Positions 1 through 11,890 of a stretch of DNA of 64,000 nt are shown piece after piece (position 1 is the stretch's first letter; every line of letters starts with the position of its first letter). Under the pieces are notes generated by a model, which was given only the letters and a program-made list of their open reading frames with translations, made no database searches and had not been told where the DNA came from. Source of the DNA: Balaenoptera acutorostrata (lineage: Eukaryota; Chordata; Mammalia; Artiodactyla; Balaenopteridae). Both the position numbers and the translations under genes were made by a program. The DNA is taken from positions 132,536,335 to 132,600,334 of the forward strand of contig NC_080066.1 in NCBI RefSeq assembly GCF_949987535.1. The letters are read 5' to 3'.

Positions 1-14
1 TGGATTCTGGGAAC

Positions 15-165
15 CACTGCATCAGAATCACCTGGGATGCCAATTAAAAATGCAAATTCCTAGGGCACACCTTAGACCTATCAATTCAGACTCTCAATGG
101 GCAGATCCCACGAGTCTGTACCTTAGCCACTCCTGGGGTGACTCTTACATCCAGTGATTACAATG
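15..165 (+). mobile_element. MER5-type hAT-Charlie MITE fragment
   Basis: The text gcatcagaatcacctgggat, then aaaaatgcaaattcctaggg and a decayed mirror half match the internal sequence of MER5A/B non-autonomous hAT elements as I recall it. Confidence 0.7.
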
Positions 166-805
166 TTCAGGATATTTGCAAACTTTCCATTTCTGAGCCA
201 GAGAATGCTGATTAATGTAGTGAATGAATTTCATCTGACCAATTAGCTCCTGCGGTGGCTGGGATTTCAGGGAATGCTCTAGCATTCATTCCTGGCCTGG
301 CTGAGAAGCAGAACGCTGTGCTTATGGCCCACTTAGGCCAAACCCCCAAGCGGGGCACGTGAAGACCCTTAGTGGAGGGAACCGGGAGCCTGGGAGCCAT
401 TTCCCTTCCCTGATGAAGGGGGAGAACAGGACCTAGAAATGTGACCCCACGTGCAGCTCTCTATCCAGGGAAGAAAAGCCAGACTTCTGGCCAAAGTGAC
501 TTCTCAAATTTCTGTGGGAACTGCAGGTAGATTCAAAAATGCTGAATTCCGTGAAGGTGGGGAATCAGTGTCGAAATCCCAGCTGGATGAGATGTGCAGT
601 GAGCAGATGCAAAAACAAAGTGGCACTTTTTCTTTTTCTGTGGTCGTTTCTATGCCTCTGTACCTCACAGTTTTGAATGTGTTTTCACACACTTCTTCCT
701 ATTCTGGTGAGGAGGTGGTATCCCCTCTTTACAGATGACACCACTGAGGCCCACAAAGATTATATGATCTTCTGGCTCTAAATCCCATGCTCCTTCCATT
801 ATACC

Positions 806-1215
806 AGCAGTACTCAAGTGTGATGGGCTTCAGAATCACCAGGAGACCTGGTTTAAAAAGGCAGATTCTGGGGACTTCCCTGGTGGCCCAGTGGGTAAGA
901 CTCCGCCCTCCCAATGCAGGGAGCCTGGGCTCAATCCCCACTCGGGGAACTAGATCCCGCGTGCGTGCCGCAGCTAAGAGTTTACGTGCCACAACTGAAA
1001 AAAAGATCCCGCATATCACAGCTGAAGATCCCGTGTGCCCCAACTAAGACCCCACGCAGCCTAAATAAATTAATTAATAAATGTTTTAAAAAATAAATAA
1101 AAAGGCAGATTCTGGGTCAGAAGGTGGAGGAAGGGTGTGGAATCAGCATTTTAAACCAGGGCCACGGGAGAAAGAGCCACAAGTGGACTAGAGCTGAACT
1201 TTGAGAAATATAGTT
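806..1215 (+). mobile_element. MER5A-type hAT MITE split by a CHR SINE
   Basis: The left half (agtactcaagtgtgatgggc to gcagattctgg) and right half (gcattttaaaccagggccac to gaactttgagaaata) form a MER5A-like palindromic element. A SINE sits between them with duplicated aaaaaggcagattctggg at both ends, so the SINE is younger. Confidence 0.65.
872..1097 (+). mobile_element. CHR-type SINE, older diverged copy
   Basis: It begins ggacttccctggtggcccag and has the B-box-like ctgggctcaatccccactcg. The tail is AT-rich (aaataaattaattaataaat). Target duplication aaaaaggcagattctggg flanks it at about 855-871 and 1098-1115. It is more diverged than the other copies and lacks their middle segment. Confidence 0.88.
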
Positions 1216-2829
1216 TTCATTCCACAGATTCCTCTCTCCTGAATTTTACCCACTGGGGCAGGCTGTCTTCCAGACCCTCCGGGGACCCACGCTCTGCCTG
1301 GCAGCTCCTGTCACAGAGAGTCAGAAACGATAGGGACAAGTCTGCTGGCAGCTCGGGCCCAGCAGGAGGGCAGAGGCCAGCCAGGTTTGAATGAGCTCAG
1401 TTTGAAGCAGCTTTGTTAACTGAGGTTAGACCGTTGCTAAAGGAAACTTCACGTGAGGATTTTTTAAATCTCATTTCTTTTTTCCAGTTAATGCTTTTCA
1501 CTCTTCTCCTATCCTTAACAGAAAGAAAAATGGGGTAGGGTTAGGGGGGCTATGTAAGGGAAAAGAAGCAAAGGTGCTGCCAGGGTACTTGAGACTTGTC
1601 CTAATTGGGAGTTTTTCACACAAATGGAAAACTCCTCCTCTGCACTTGTTCTGACCCACCCTTCGGTCTTCATTTCTCCAGAAACACTTAGCAGACCGGG
1701 TTCATCATGCAAACGGGGACGGTGGGCTTCCTGCGCAGGGCTGCCCCTGGCAGCCGAGCTGTCTTTTACTTTTAACTTCCTGCTACCTCAAGAAAAAGGA
1801 CCTACATTTTCACTGCAGGACAGATTTTTCTTAGGTTTTCCACCTCACAGAATGATAGATGAAGAAGAAAAACCACATCCAACTTTATAATGAAAAACAG
1901 TGGTATGCTTTTCCCTCCAGTTTTCATCTGTTTTGGGGGTATGCGTGTGGTACATAGTGAAGCTCGTTGGGCAAACAGTTACTAGGACCCTGTTTTTCCT
2001 TGGGGGGAGGGTTACATCCACCATCGTGAGACTAGCAGTTTCTCCCATGCAGGTGTCTTCACAGGTATGGGGGGCCTCTTGTTCACAGTCCCTCAGCAAC
2101 CTGGGGGTGCACCCGGGAGAGGGGCTTTTGTGCCTGGAAGGCTGGGCTGGGCAGCAGAGCCTGTTCGAATTCATCCCAGGGTAGAAGCTGCTTGAGCAAC
2201 ACATTCCTGAGGCCTCTCCCAAGGCCAGAAGTAGAGTTGGACCAGAAGCCACAGGGAAATCCCTGTTCACACCCTGGGCCTGCCCTGCGTGAATGCCGTC
2301 TAAGTAGAATCAACAGGATCCCATGGTGGAGTGAGAACACCTGAGGTCTCTGAAAGCCAGGTGTCCCTCCCCCTTTCCAATTCATCATGCAGACTGAGGT
2401 CAAATTCAGCTCCCCATCGCATCACCTGGGCAGGTTTAAAAATCTCTACGACCCCTGTGAATCAAGCTTGTCCTGCTGCCCACAACCCCGGCAGTCTCTG
2501 GTCCTAGGCATCTGGAGCCTCGATGGCAGCTGCCTCTCACATCCCCTGCCCGCAACTCACTCACTCCCTCCCTCCCTCCCTCTCCATTTCCACCTCACCA
2601 CCTCCACTCTTGTCACTCCTCTGTCCAGAATATGCCCCACTTTCTCCCTCTCTAAACTGAGACTCCGACCCCACGGCCTGGCTCAAGCCCCCCTCCTCCA
2701 TGAAGACTTCCCTGATGGCACCACAGGTGAATCTGCCCTGCGCTGTGCTACCTGACAGCTTGCTCTAATCTTCACGGCTTCGCTGCAGTACTGGTCTGCC
2801 TCTTATGCAGACAAAATCACTCAGTATTT

Positions 2830-2965
2830 TCAGCCTTCAATTTCCTTCTTTGTACTGTGAGAAGGATAATAGTATCTACCCCACAGGGCGATTCTGAGGA
2901 TTAACTGTGCTAGTGCAATCCAAGCAAAGTTTCCTCTCAGAGTCTGAGTGGACATTTGATAAATA
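2830..2965 (+). mobile_element. MIR SINE fragment
   Basis: MIR 3' half: aatttccttctttgtactgt, ggataatagtatctacccca and cagggcgattctgaggatta. Confidence 0.6.
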
Positions 2966-3364
2966 CCAGTGAAAACTTCCACTAGTGCCCCGGTCAGAGA
3001 AGGGCACAGGGCAGATGCTCAGGTAACTTTTGGTTTGACAACAAGCTTCCAGAGCTGCTTGGAGAAGTAAGACCCCTGAGACAGAGAAAGCTTGTGCATC
3101 CAATTTATTGCCGGTTCTCTGGTCTATGAAAACAGAACAAAGCAAATAATACGCTCGAGGCTAGAACTAGAGTGAAATTGGGACATTCTTGCCTGGTGTG
3201 GACATGATCTAAAAAGAATCTAGATTTCTCAACAAAAAGTCTATAAAAAGAGTCCCTAAGGGGGAAAAAAAAATTTAAAAGAGAAGGGAGAGATATTTGG
3301 GGGAGGGCTTTAAATTTTAATTTCTTGGTTTACCAAGCTGACTGCTATGAAGCTTCAAGGGGAA

Positions 3365-3540
3365 ATTAAAATTTACTGGGCATGGTACTTCCATGCCCAA
3401 TTTTAATTCTCGCAACTCTTTGATGAGGTCTACATTATCTCCATTTTATAGCTGAAGAAAATGAGAGTCAAACAGAGAAAATGTCTTATCCCAAACCACA
3501 TAGCAGAGCTGGGGGTCAAGCTCAAGTCCATCAAACACCA
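3365..3540 (-). mobile_element. MIR SINE
   Basis: Reverse MIR core: ccattttatagctgaagaaa, cccaaaccacatagcagagc and tgggggtcaagctcaagtcc. Confidence 0.65.
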
Positions 3541-3752
3541 AAATCCACACTCCTCCACTGCATCAGTAGGAAAAGCTGGGCAAGATGGCTTGAGGCTGGA
3601 CAGTTAGCAGGCGCTCTTTGGTGGGAGTCTCTGCCACCCCGCCCACCGCCTTTCCCAGAGGGAGTCCACTTTTGCCTGATGGACCTCTGGGATGCCAACG
3701 TTTTGTTTGAAAAAACAAAGTTCACTGCCAAGAAAAACCAATTGCGTGGTTC

Positions 3753-3970
3753 TATACAGTCAGCTCCCCGCTATCTCCGCAGATTCAAGGAACGGCGGAT
3801 CCTGTGCAATGTTAAGGATCTGCGGTTAGGGGAACCCGCATTTGGGGGGGCCTGAGGATGCAGAACCGTGGATACGGAGGGCTGTCTAAGGGGCTTGAGC
3901 ATCCAAAGATTTTGGTATCTGCGGGGGGATCCTGGAACAAATTCCCCATGGATACCAAGTCTTCCTAAAG
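3753..3970 (+). mobile_element. Tigger-type (TcMar) MITE
   Basis: The element runs from tacagtcagctccccgctat to ggggatcctggaacaaattc and ccatggataccaag, with GC-rich complementary ends. The internal text ggggcttgagcatccaaaga and ttttggtatctgcgggggg is typical of TcMar-Tigger-derived MITEs as I recall them. Confidence 0.65.
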
Positions 3971-4694
3971 CCTGAGGTGAAACCAGAGGTTCACCTATTT
4001 TTCCCTTTCTGCTTTCAAGTTTTAAAGCTTTCCCTCTCTGCTAATATGGTGGTTGATTTCTTTTTTCTTCGCGTTTCAAAAACTTCTAGTTAGATTTTTT
4101 TCCCTAAATGTTTCATTGTATTAACCAGCTGTTTCAAAGGCATTTTGCCATTTCTAAGATGTCAGTGGTAGACATCATCCAGAAGCTGATAAATATCATA
4201 CATAGTTCATGCCCCACGAGGGTTCTGGCTGCTGCCTGTTTTTCTCTACGGCCAGTTCCCTAGACCCCTACAGCTATTCCAGCTTTTGCAGCCCTTCACA
4301 GTTCAAAGCAGGATGTGCAGCCCCTTCTTCTTAACCCTTTAACAACTCACTGCAGGGATCTGCTTTCTAATATTCCAAGCTCTTCCCAGGGCAGGAAATC
4401 ACAACCCACAAATGAAAAGACCACATAGGAGCACATATTTACCTCAAAATCTCTTTGATCAAAGTGTCTTTGATACTTGGCTTTACATTTTGTTTAGATA
4501 TACGGCACTTATGCTGAAAACTCAGGAGACTATCAGAAGGGTGTGAAGGTTCTGACGCCTTCCAATAAACTTCACATCTTCAACTTGAGAGAAATGTGGT
4601 CCTTAGGCACAAATTAAGGCACAAGTATTTAACAAGCCTGCTCTTCATTGTCTACCGCCCCACCCCCATTCCCACTGCTTTAAATCCTCTATAA

Positions 4695-4885
4695 TTAGTA
4701 ACAGCAGCCACCATTTATTAAGATCCAACTAGTACAGACGCTAGCTTAAGAACTTCGTTATCTCTTTTAATCCTCTCGACAAATTTAGGAGAAACTGGAG
4801 GTTTGGAGGCTACATAAAGTGTCACCCAGCCAGCGTGACAGCCAGGATTCAAACCTACACCGACGTTCTCCCTGTAATCATTACA
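4695..4885 (-). mobile_element. MIR SINE
   Basis: Reverse MIR with cagccaccatttattaagat, tctcttttaatcctctcgac, caggattcaaacctacaccg. Confidence 0.65.
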
Positions 4886-5683
4886 CAATGCCGCCTCAGT
4901 CACAAAACAGTTTCACCTCTCCTGAAAGAAGGGCTTCATCAAGCAAATTCTTGCAGATCAGGACCACAGCAGAACCACCTGGAAGACCCTCTGCTAGGTC
5001 AACCTGTTTTACCATAAAAAGTATGGGAAACAGAAAAGGTGAAGGAAAAACACAAAGGTCCTAAAGAACGCTTTCACCTCTGACCTCTCTCCTCCCGTCA
5101 GAGGTCAGATGAGCAGTCCCTGGAACAAATGGGATGAATCTGTGGCCAGTTTCCCATTCAGGTGTTTACATCTCTGACTGGGAAGAAAGAGCTGACATGA
5201 CAAGCCTCGCCTTCAGTAGAAGGTGACATGGGCTCCGTGTCTGTATTAATTAATCATCACCTCCCCTGGGCATTTCTCTGCTGGCCCCTCGCTCTGGTCA
5301 GTGAGTCATGAAATGAGGGCAAGTCTCCGGGGAGCTGACTAGCACAGCTGCACAGCCGTGAACCAGAATTGACAAGACACAGGTGGTTCGCGGTTTTCTC
5401 TCCCCAGGGGTCCCCTCTCCCACACCCCACCGCCGTGTCTCCAAGCGAGGGGAGCACCGGGGTCATCCCATCACAGAGGAAGAATCCGGAATGTTCATCC
5501 GAGCCAGCACAACCCGCTGCTTGAAACTAAAGCCTGAAGCCCTCCATTCCCGTAATGTGTGCGAAGCCTCAAAACGCTTTACCTTTGCTGAACTTTCAGA
5601 CTGAAATAACTTCATTCCACGTGAGAGCACAGCTGGCACGAGCAACCCCAGTTCTTCCCCACGGGATTCATGAGGCCCATTTT

Positions 5684-5713
5684 AAAAATAAATAAATAAA
5701 TAAATAAATAAAA
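5684..5713. repeat. (AAAT)n microsatellite
   Basis: About seven tandem aaat units, uninterrupted. Confidence 0.9.
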
Positions 5714-5935
5714 CATTAGTAATGGTCAAGAGATTCCAAACAGAATTTGCCTGCCAAGATTTCTTTGGCAAAGGAAAGATACTCTATCTCCTGAAACAAT
5801 GGGTTTTAGAAATCAGTCCCAAGCTTCTTTTTGCGAAACTCTTCCCTCAACTCGCTTGAGAGAAAATTCACGACTCTCTGGAAGACCAGCCTTGTTTCAA
5901 TGAATGCTTAGTACCCAGGGTTCAAACCCACTTAC

Positions 5936-6645
5936 CCTCAGTGTTGGAACTGATGTCGTCCTCCACCCCGACCACTTGCCTCCTGCGACCCAGGGGTGGA
6001 GCGTGATCCGGCCCGGGGTAATTTGGAAGAACCGCCTCTCCTCCTGGATGGGCTGGAGGAACATCTCTGTCTGCAGGCTGTGCCCGTCCATCTGGGTAGG
6101 GAGGCGGGGCTTGCTGGGAAGGATCCAGTGACTCTCCAGTCTCTGCTGGAGCAGGGACTGTGGTCGCTGGCTGTTCAGAAGACTCAACTTGGCCTCTTAA
6201 ATCCGGGGCATCTGTCTCCCCCTGAGGTCTCCCCTCTTTGGTTGGAGGGTTCAAGGTGGCAGAGTCTGTTTCAGGCCCATCCCTAGATGTTGGACGTGGC
6301 AAAGGGGAGGCCAGCTCAGAATCTGGTGGAGAGATCCCACCTCCTAACAGCCTCGAATCAGCTTCCGAGTGGAAGGAAACATCGACTGTGCTGCGACCAT
6401 TCGATGCCTCCTCTGGCTCACCGGGCAGGTATTCGACGTCCTCCTCGTTCTCATCATAATAATCCAAATTGTCCTCAGTGTAGTCACCCTCGAGGGCCGC
6501 AGCACGGCTGAAGGAATGTCCCAGGGGAGCCGAAGGTTGGGCTTTCGAAAGGTCTCCTCCAACTGTCGCTGGCCTGACATTGTCCAACGGGGAGGTGCTG
6601 CCGATATGAAAGGCCCACACTCCAGGAATCCCCAGGTTGCTGTGT
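5936..6645 (-). CDS. NID2: NID2 exon 4: end of NIDO domain and acidic linker
   Basis: The 710 bases finish the Gln260 codon, encode residues 261-496 and leave one base before the donor gtaagtgg. The acceptor is tttttatttag. The first residues, [20 protein letters not shown], close the NIDO domain. After them comes a low-complexity, Pro/Glu/Asp-rich linker. It contains an acidic tyrosine cluster ([20 protein letters not shown]), the kind of site at which nidogens are known to be tyrosine-sulfated. This linker diverges quickly between mammals, and the copy here has blocks such as [16 protein letters not shown] that I cannot place in human NID2. The terminal SSNTE with a split codon matches the expected junction to exon 5, outside the window. 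Confidence 0.93.
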
Positions 6646-6878
6646 CTAAATAAAAAGGAAACAGGACATTGTCACAAAAGTGTCCATCCACCACCTTCCC
6701 ACAAAGGCGAGCAATTTATTTTAAAACTGAAAGACTATTAAGATCAGATTCAGAGTTTTCACTGGCAGGAAACCCAAATAAAACCAGACTTACACGGTAA
6801 CTAAAGATTATACTGGAATTTTGATGTAAACTACCTCTTATTTAACAATGGGTTTCAAAGGCCATGTGTCTACCGAAT

Positions 6879-7042
6879 GCCAGACCCTCAAATCAGAATT
6901 CTGCTCTACATGTTTTATGCCAGACCCTCAAATCAGAGTTGCCAGACCCTCAAATCAGAATTCTGCTCTACATGTTTTATGCCAGACCCTCAAATCAGAA
7001 TTGCCAGACCCTCAAATCAGAATTCTGCTCTACATGTTTTAT
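6879..7042 (+). repeat. Compound minisatellite, 62-bp unit
   Basis: Each unit is a 40-base part (gccagaccctcaaatcagaa then ttctgctctacatgttttat) followed by a 22-base part that repeats the first 22 bases of the unit. Units start at 6879, 6941 and 7003, and the last is partial (about 2.6 copies). Copies differ at only one or two positions, so the expansion is recent. Confidence 0.96.
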
Positions 7043-7164
7043 CTAAATGGCTATTTGAAAACAAATAGGGAATGTGGGAATATTTTATCCTTCCTCTACT
7101 TTTAACAAACTCAAGAAAACATATGCTTAAACATTTTTGCCAAACTCTTAAACAATATTTTTTA

Positions 7165-7365
7165 TTTGAGAGTTAGTTACATGCCAAGTGTTTAACATTC
7201 TTCAACACAACTTGCAAGGTAGGGGAAGTGATCATGCCCAGTTTTTCAGAGGAGAAAACAGGTTTAGAGAGATTAATCTTCTTAAGGTTGTACAATTAAT
7301 AACTGACAGAGCTGGACTTGAATTCAGCACTACCACCAAAGCCCGTGTTCTGAACATCCACATTA
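7165..7365 (-). mobile_element. MIR SINE
   Basis: Reverse MIR: agaggagaaaacaggtttag, cttaaggttgtacaattaat, cagagctggacttgaattca. Confidence 0.7.
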
Positions 7366-8554
7366 TGTCAGAAAGCTAATACACTAGAGTCAATCCACAT
7401 CCTAATTATCTTACTCTACATTACAGAATGTTAGAGACATTTTGGGGTTTAGTCACGTGGATTAATCAATCAACTAATTCACAGAGACTGGTGAAGCCAT
7501 GTCAAAAAATTCAAATAGAAATGCCTAAGTCTCAAAAATGTTGAGCAAATGTAGAACAAAGTTAAGGGGAAAATAAGAAAGCAAGTTAATCAAACTGCCA
7601 CGGGTCACAGGTGAGAGGTATCCAGAAACATCTGCAGCCAGGGAGCTCACGCGTTTCCCCCACTAGAAAAGAACACGGGCTCCATTCAGCCTTCCAAATA
7701 TCCCAGCGATCCATCATTTTAGTCAGTGATACATTCCAAAGAGGATAACCCCATACACAATTTCCAAAAAAATAAGAAAAAACCTGAAGGAACAAAGGGT
7801 CTGGCTGGCTTGAATACACCCATTTCTGTACTCTCTGGCATATGGCCCAAACACCAGGCTCCAAGTCTCTCATGCTGTGGGATTTCCTCAAAAGTCAGTC
7901 CATGAGAAATCAGTTAATGACTAATAAGACAACAGGAAATTCATTGAGTCATATAGGGACAAGAGACTTTTGCTCATTTAGGTTGGTACTCATCATATTC
8001 ATGTGGATTTCCATAGCAATAATATTTTTAACACAATTCCAAGAATCAATCAATCAATCCCCACCCCCTTGCATATTGTTGTTTTTGCCACTGCTGCTGT
8101 TGTAATTAGTTCAGGGAAACAGGAGCATAGAAAGCAAAACTGTGATCCTTTGTGCAGTATGCTATGTAGACTTGGTCGGTTCTAAGAATTAATGCCAGTG
8201 CTTTTTGGCAAGCAAGCAAGGAACGCTAAAGACGATAAGAGAGAATTCTGAAGATCTGAGGATGTTGAGTTTATTATCACATCAGAGGTGTTGCAGCTGT
8301 GAAATTTCTTCTTGAAGTCAGAAACAGAAAACTATAAAAGCTTAAAAGAGTAGGAAAATACAAATTATGACAGATAAAAGCTAAATAAAATAATCTTCTA
8401 ATTAAATATAAATCACTACCCTGGCTTTTGTCATTGTGCATGATGAGAAAGTAGCCAGTTTGAGTTTATCCTAAAATCCAAGGTCATTTGGAAAGCTTAG
8501 CGACAGAAAGAACTTAATTTATTTCCTAGAAAGGAAAACAAGGCTACAAAATGA

Positions 8555-8675
8555 GATGACAGTGCCTTCCTCCCTGGGTTGTTAGGAAGATTAAGTTAGA
8601 AAATCACGTAAAATGTTCAGCATGGGGCCCTGCGTGTAATAAGTACTTAGTAACTACTGTCTTCCAGGAGGTAGA
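8555..8675 (+). mobile_element. MIR SINE 3' fragment
   Basis: Forward MIR end: gggttgttaggaagattaag, aaatgttcagcatggggccc, gtaataagtacttagtaact. Confidence 0.6.
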
Positions 8676-9012
8676 AAAGTATAATCTCAAAAAATAGAAA
8701 TGTGTACATTCATATTTAAATGTGCAGAAGAAGAGTTATGACAAACACACTATGAATTATATAATTTATGACCTCTGAGCTTATAATTATGAGACAAGTT
8801 TGAGGAAGACAACAATTCCATTGACTAGGAGGATAACTTTATTTTTTATAGATGCCTACTGAAGCATTGAGGAGTGAATGGCATGCTGTGTGTCACTTAC
8901 TTTAAATCACTTATGCAAAAAAGAAAAAAAATGATGAAGATGGCAAAATGTCAACAGCTTGTAAATCTAGATGACTCCCTCCACTTTTCTGCATATTTCT
9001 GAAATTTTAACT

Positions 9013-10080
9013 AATGAATGCTGGAGAGGGTGTGGAGAAAAAGGAACCCTCCTATACTGTTGGTGGGAATGTAAATTGATAACATCCACTATGCAAAACA
9101 GTATGGAGGTTCCTTAAAAAACTAAAAATAGGGCTTCCCTGGTGGCGCAGTGGTTGAGAATCTGCCTGCTAATGCAGGGGACACGGGTTCGAGCCCTGGT
9201 CTGGGAAGATCCCACATGCCGCGGAGCAACTAGGCCCGTGAGCCACAACTACTGAGCCTGCGCGTCTGGAGCCTGTGCTCCGCAACAAGAGAGGCCGCGA
9301 TAGTGAGAGGCCCGCGCACCGCGATGAAGAGTGGCCCCCGCTCGCCGCAACTGGAGAAAGCCCTCGCACAGAAACGAAGACCCAACACAGCCATAAATAA
9401 AAAAAAAAAAAAAAAAAAAATTAAAAAAAAAAACTAAAAATAGAGTTACCATATGATCCTGCAATCCCACTCACTCCTGGGCATATATTTGGAGAAAACT
9501 ATAATTCAAAAAGATACATGCACCCCAATGTTCATTGCAGCACTATTGACAATAGCCGAGACATGGAACCAACATAAATGTCCATTGACAGATGAATGGA
9601 TAAAGAAGATGTGGTACATATATATAATGGAATACTACTCAGCCATAAAAAAGAATGAAATAATGCCATTTGCAGCAACATGGATGGACCTAGAGATTAT
9701 CATACTAAGTGAAGTAAGCCAGGCAGAGAAAGACAAATATCACATGATATCGCTTATATATGGAATCTTAAAAAAAAAAAAAAAGATACAACTAAACTTA
9801 TTTACAAAACAGAAACAGACCCACAGACATAGAAAACAAACTTATGGTTACCAAAGGGGAAAGGAGGGGAGGGATAAATTAGGAGTTTGAGATTAACATA
9901 TACACACTACTATGTATAAAATCGATAACCAATAAGGACCTACTGAATGGCACAGGGAACTATATTCAGTATCTTGTAATACCCTATAATGGAAAAGAAT
10001 TTGAAAAAAAATATATATATATATCTGAATCACTTTGCTGTACACCTGAAACTAATACAACATTGTAAATCAACTATACT
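9013..10080 (+). mobile_element. L1 3' end (ORF2 C-terminus and 3' UTR), split by SINE
   Basis: The end of ORF2 reads ggtgtggagaaaaaggaacc and tgttggtgggaatgtaaatt. After the SINE, residues such as KCPLTDEWIKKMWYI and MEYYSAIKKNE are encoded. The 3' UTR ends ctgaaactaatacaacattg near 10065. The element is 5'-truncated and cannot encode an intact ORF2. A (CA)n tract follows directly. Confidence 0.9.
9132..9427 (+). mobile_element. CHR-type SINE, young copy inside L1
   Basis: Full-length copy from ggcttccctggtggcgcagt to a long A tail. Target duplication aaaaactaaaaatag lies at about 9116-9131 and 9428-9443, inside L1 ORF2 sequence that resumes cleanly after it. Near identity with the copies at 18968 and 57302 suggests recent activity. 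Confidence 0.95.
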
Positions 10081-10093
10081 TCAGTAAACACAC

Positions 10094-10131
<38 letters not shown>

Positions 10132-10158
10132 CAGATAAATAAATAAATAAATAAATGT
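10081..10158 (+). repeat. (CA)n and (aaat)n microsatellite at an L1 tail
   Basis: A CA run of about 20 units with minor interruptions (10087-10128) is followed by ataaataaataaataaat (10136-10156). It probably grew from the L1 tail. Confidence 0.9.
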
Positions 10159-10179
10159 AAAATAGAAGATTAAATTGAG

Positions 10180-11090
10180 GAACATTTCTATAATTTGGAG
10201 GTACAGAAGGCCTTTCTAAGAATAATACCAAGACCTGAAATCATAAAGGAAAAGGCCAATAACTTTGACAACCCTAAACTTATACCTTCTAGATCATAAC
10301 TAACTTTAAAGATGAACAACTGGATAAAAATATTCACAGCATTTGACAGGAAATATCTTTACTAGGTTTTTTCTTATTTGTTAAAGGTCTTTGTAAACAC
10401 CTCAATAGAAAATAGCAAAGAAATGGCTATTAACCATATGAAAAGGTGTTCAGTTTTACTAGTAATCAAAGAAATTAGAGTGAAAATATGAACATTTTAC
10501 ACCTATCAGATTCACAAATACTAGAAAGATTAGAAGCTTGTAGGAAACAGACACTGTTGATCACAGCCCTCCTTACTGGTGAGAATGTAAGTTGGTGCAG
10601 GGTTTCTGAAGGGCAGGTGGTTAGCATACATTAAAATGTTACACTGCATATATCCTTTCTCAGCAATTCTACTTTCAAGAATTTACCTTTAAGACAAATG
10701 AGCATCTGAGCAATGTGTATTATTTTGTTTACTGAAACAATAATTATAAAAGGAAAAACCAGAAATAAGTTAAATGTTCATCAATAAGTTATTGTCTTAA
10801 TAATACAGGCTATATATGATGCCATGTTTTATAGCGTTCAAATAATAATATAACAGATATCTTACTGAAAGACACCCATAGACAGTGATAAATGGGAAGA
10901 TGCCATATATATAACAAAAGAACCATTTTGGTTTTGAAAAAGGTTTTGCATAAACCTAAAATTCTGGAATGACTGTTAATAATGGTTATCACTTGAAGTA
11001 GTGAGAATGGGTAATTTTTACTTCTATTTCACATTTCTCGGCATTGTTTGTACTTTATTTTCGTTTTTATACTAAGTACAGATTCTACTA
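10180..11090 (+). mobile_element. Old L1-family fragment (L1M/HAL1-like)
   Basis: Diverged phrases typical of ancient L1 or HAL1 are present: ccatatgaaaaggtgttcag, taagttggtgcagggtttct, cagcaattctactttcaaga and acttctatttcacatttctc. No intact reading frame remains. Confidence 0.6.
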
Positions 11091-11214
11091 AAGAAAAATT
11101 CCTCTGCTGGTCATTTTGGCCCCATATCTTCCACTTTCAATCAAGCAACTCAGAGGTTTCTATGAAGAATGAAAGATAAAGATGAGGTAGGCGTGGAGGG
11201 AGGTAAGTGGAAGT

Positions 11215-11256
11215 GGTGTATATGTGTACGTGTGTGCGTGCGTGTGTCTGTGTGAG
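11215..11256. repeat. Impure (GT)n repeat
   Basis: Alternating purine-pyrimidine tract gtgtatatgtgtacgtgtgt and gcgtgcgtgtgtctgtgtga. Confidence 0.8.
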
Positions 11257-11644
11257 TTCTTAGAGGCCATTACGGCTATGGTGGGGGGAACACGCCTGCT
11301 TTTTCCCTCCGGCTTTTCGGCCCTCACTGCCTCCTGTACCCTGAGGAGGTGTTAGCACTTACTCCCATGCTCTGGAACTGTAGTTTGTCCGTTTGCTCTA
11401 GGAGAGTGCAGGTTGCTTGCGTGCAGGGCCTGGGCCTTAGACATCTTTCTCTTTCCAGCCCTTGGCCCATGGTGAGCTCTCGATAATGTCTGAGAGGCAG
11501 AGAACCTATGGGCTCCAGAGTAGAAGAGGAGGGTGGAACCAGGGGACAGAAAACAAGGAGCTAAGTTTTCTCCAGAGTCAAGACTAAAAGGCAACCTTGG
11601 TGGAGCTCAAAAGATGTCCGACATGAGTCATGAGAAGGGGAAAG

Positions 11645-11890
11645 CAGGCCAGGATTCAGCATAAAATAAGTAGTTCAGAGCTCCAGACTTGAGGTTGAAT
11701 TTTGGCTTTGCCACTTCATAACTTTGAGATTATAGGCAACTTAACTTCCCTAAGCTCATGTGTCACATTGAGAAAAGAGAAGAACTTACCCCCTGAGATT
11801 CTTGTTGAGTTTTAATTAAGAGAACTTCTATAAAGTGTTTAGCACAAGGTTGGCATACAGTAAGCTCTCAATAAATGTCAGCTCTGAGTA
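11645..11890 (+). mobile_element. MIR SINE, nearly full length
   Basis: Forward MIR from agtagttcagagctccagac through tttggctttgccacttcata and gattcttgttgagttttaat to agtaagctctcaataaatgt. Confidence 0.75.

Larger units (their letters stand above)
1..5935 (-). other. NID2: NID2 intron 4 (partial)
   Basis: Everything downstream of the exon 4 donor to the window edge is intron. Besides the listed repeats, 1.2-2.8 kb and 5.0-5.9 kb look like unique or unrecognised DNA. A pyrimidine-rich (ctcc)n patch lies near 2566-2582. No exon 5 (expected to open with the G2-domain residues) was found, so that exon lies outside. Confidence 0.85.

Noticed and set aside
6879..7042. CRISPR-like array
   Set aside because: The direct repeats have no unique spacers; the unit is a 62-bp minisatellite in a mammalian intron.
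9132..9427. tRNA gene
   Set aside because: The tRNA-like A and B box text belongs to the SINE head; there is no cloverleaf with an intact anticodon arm.
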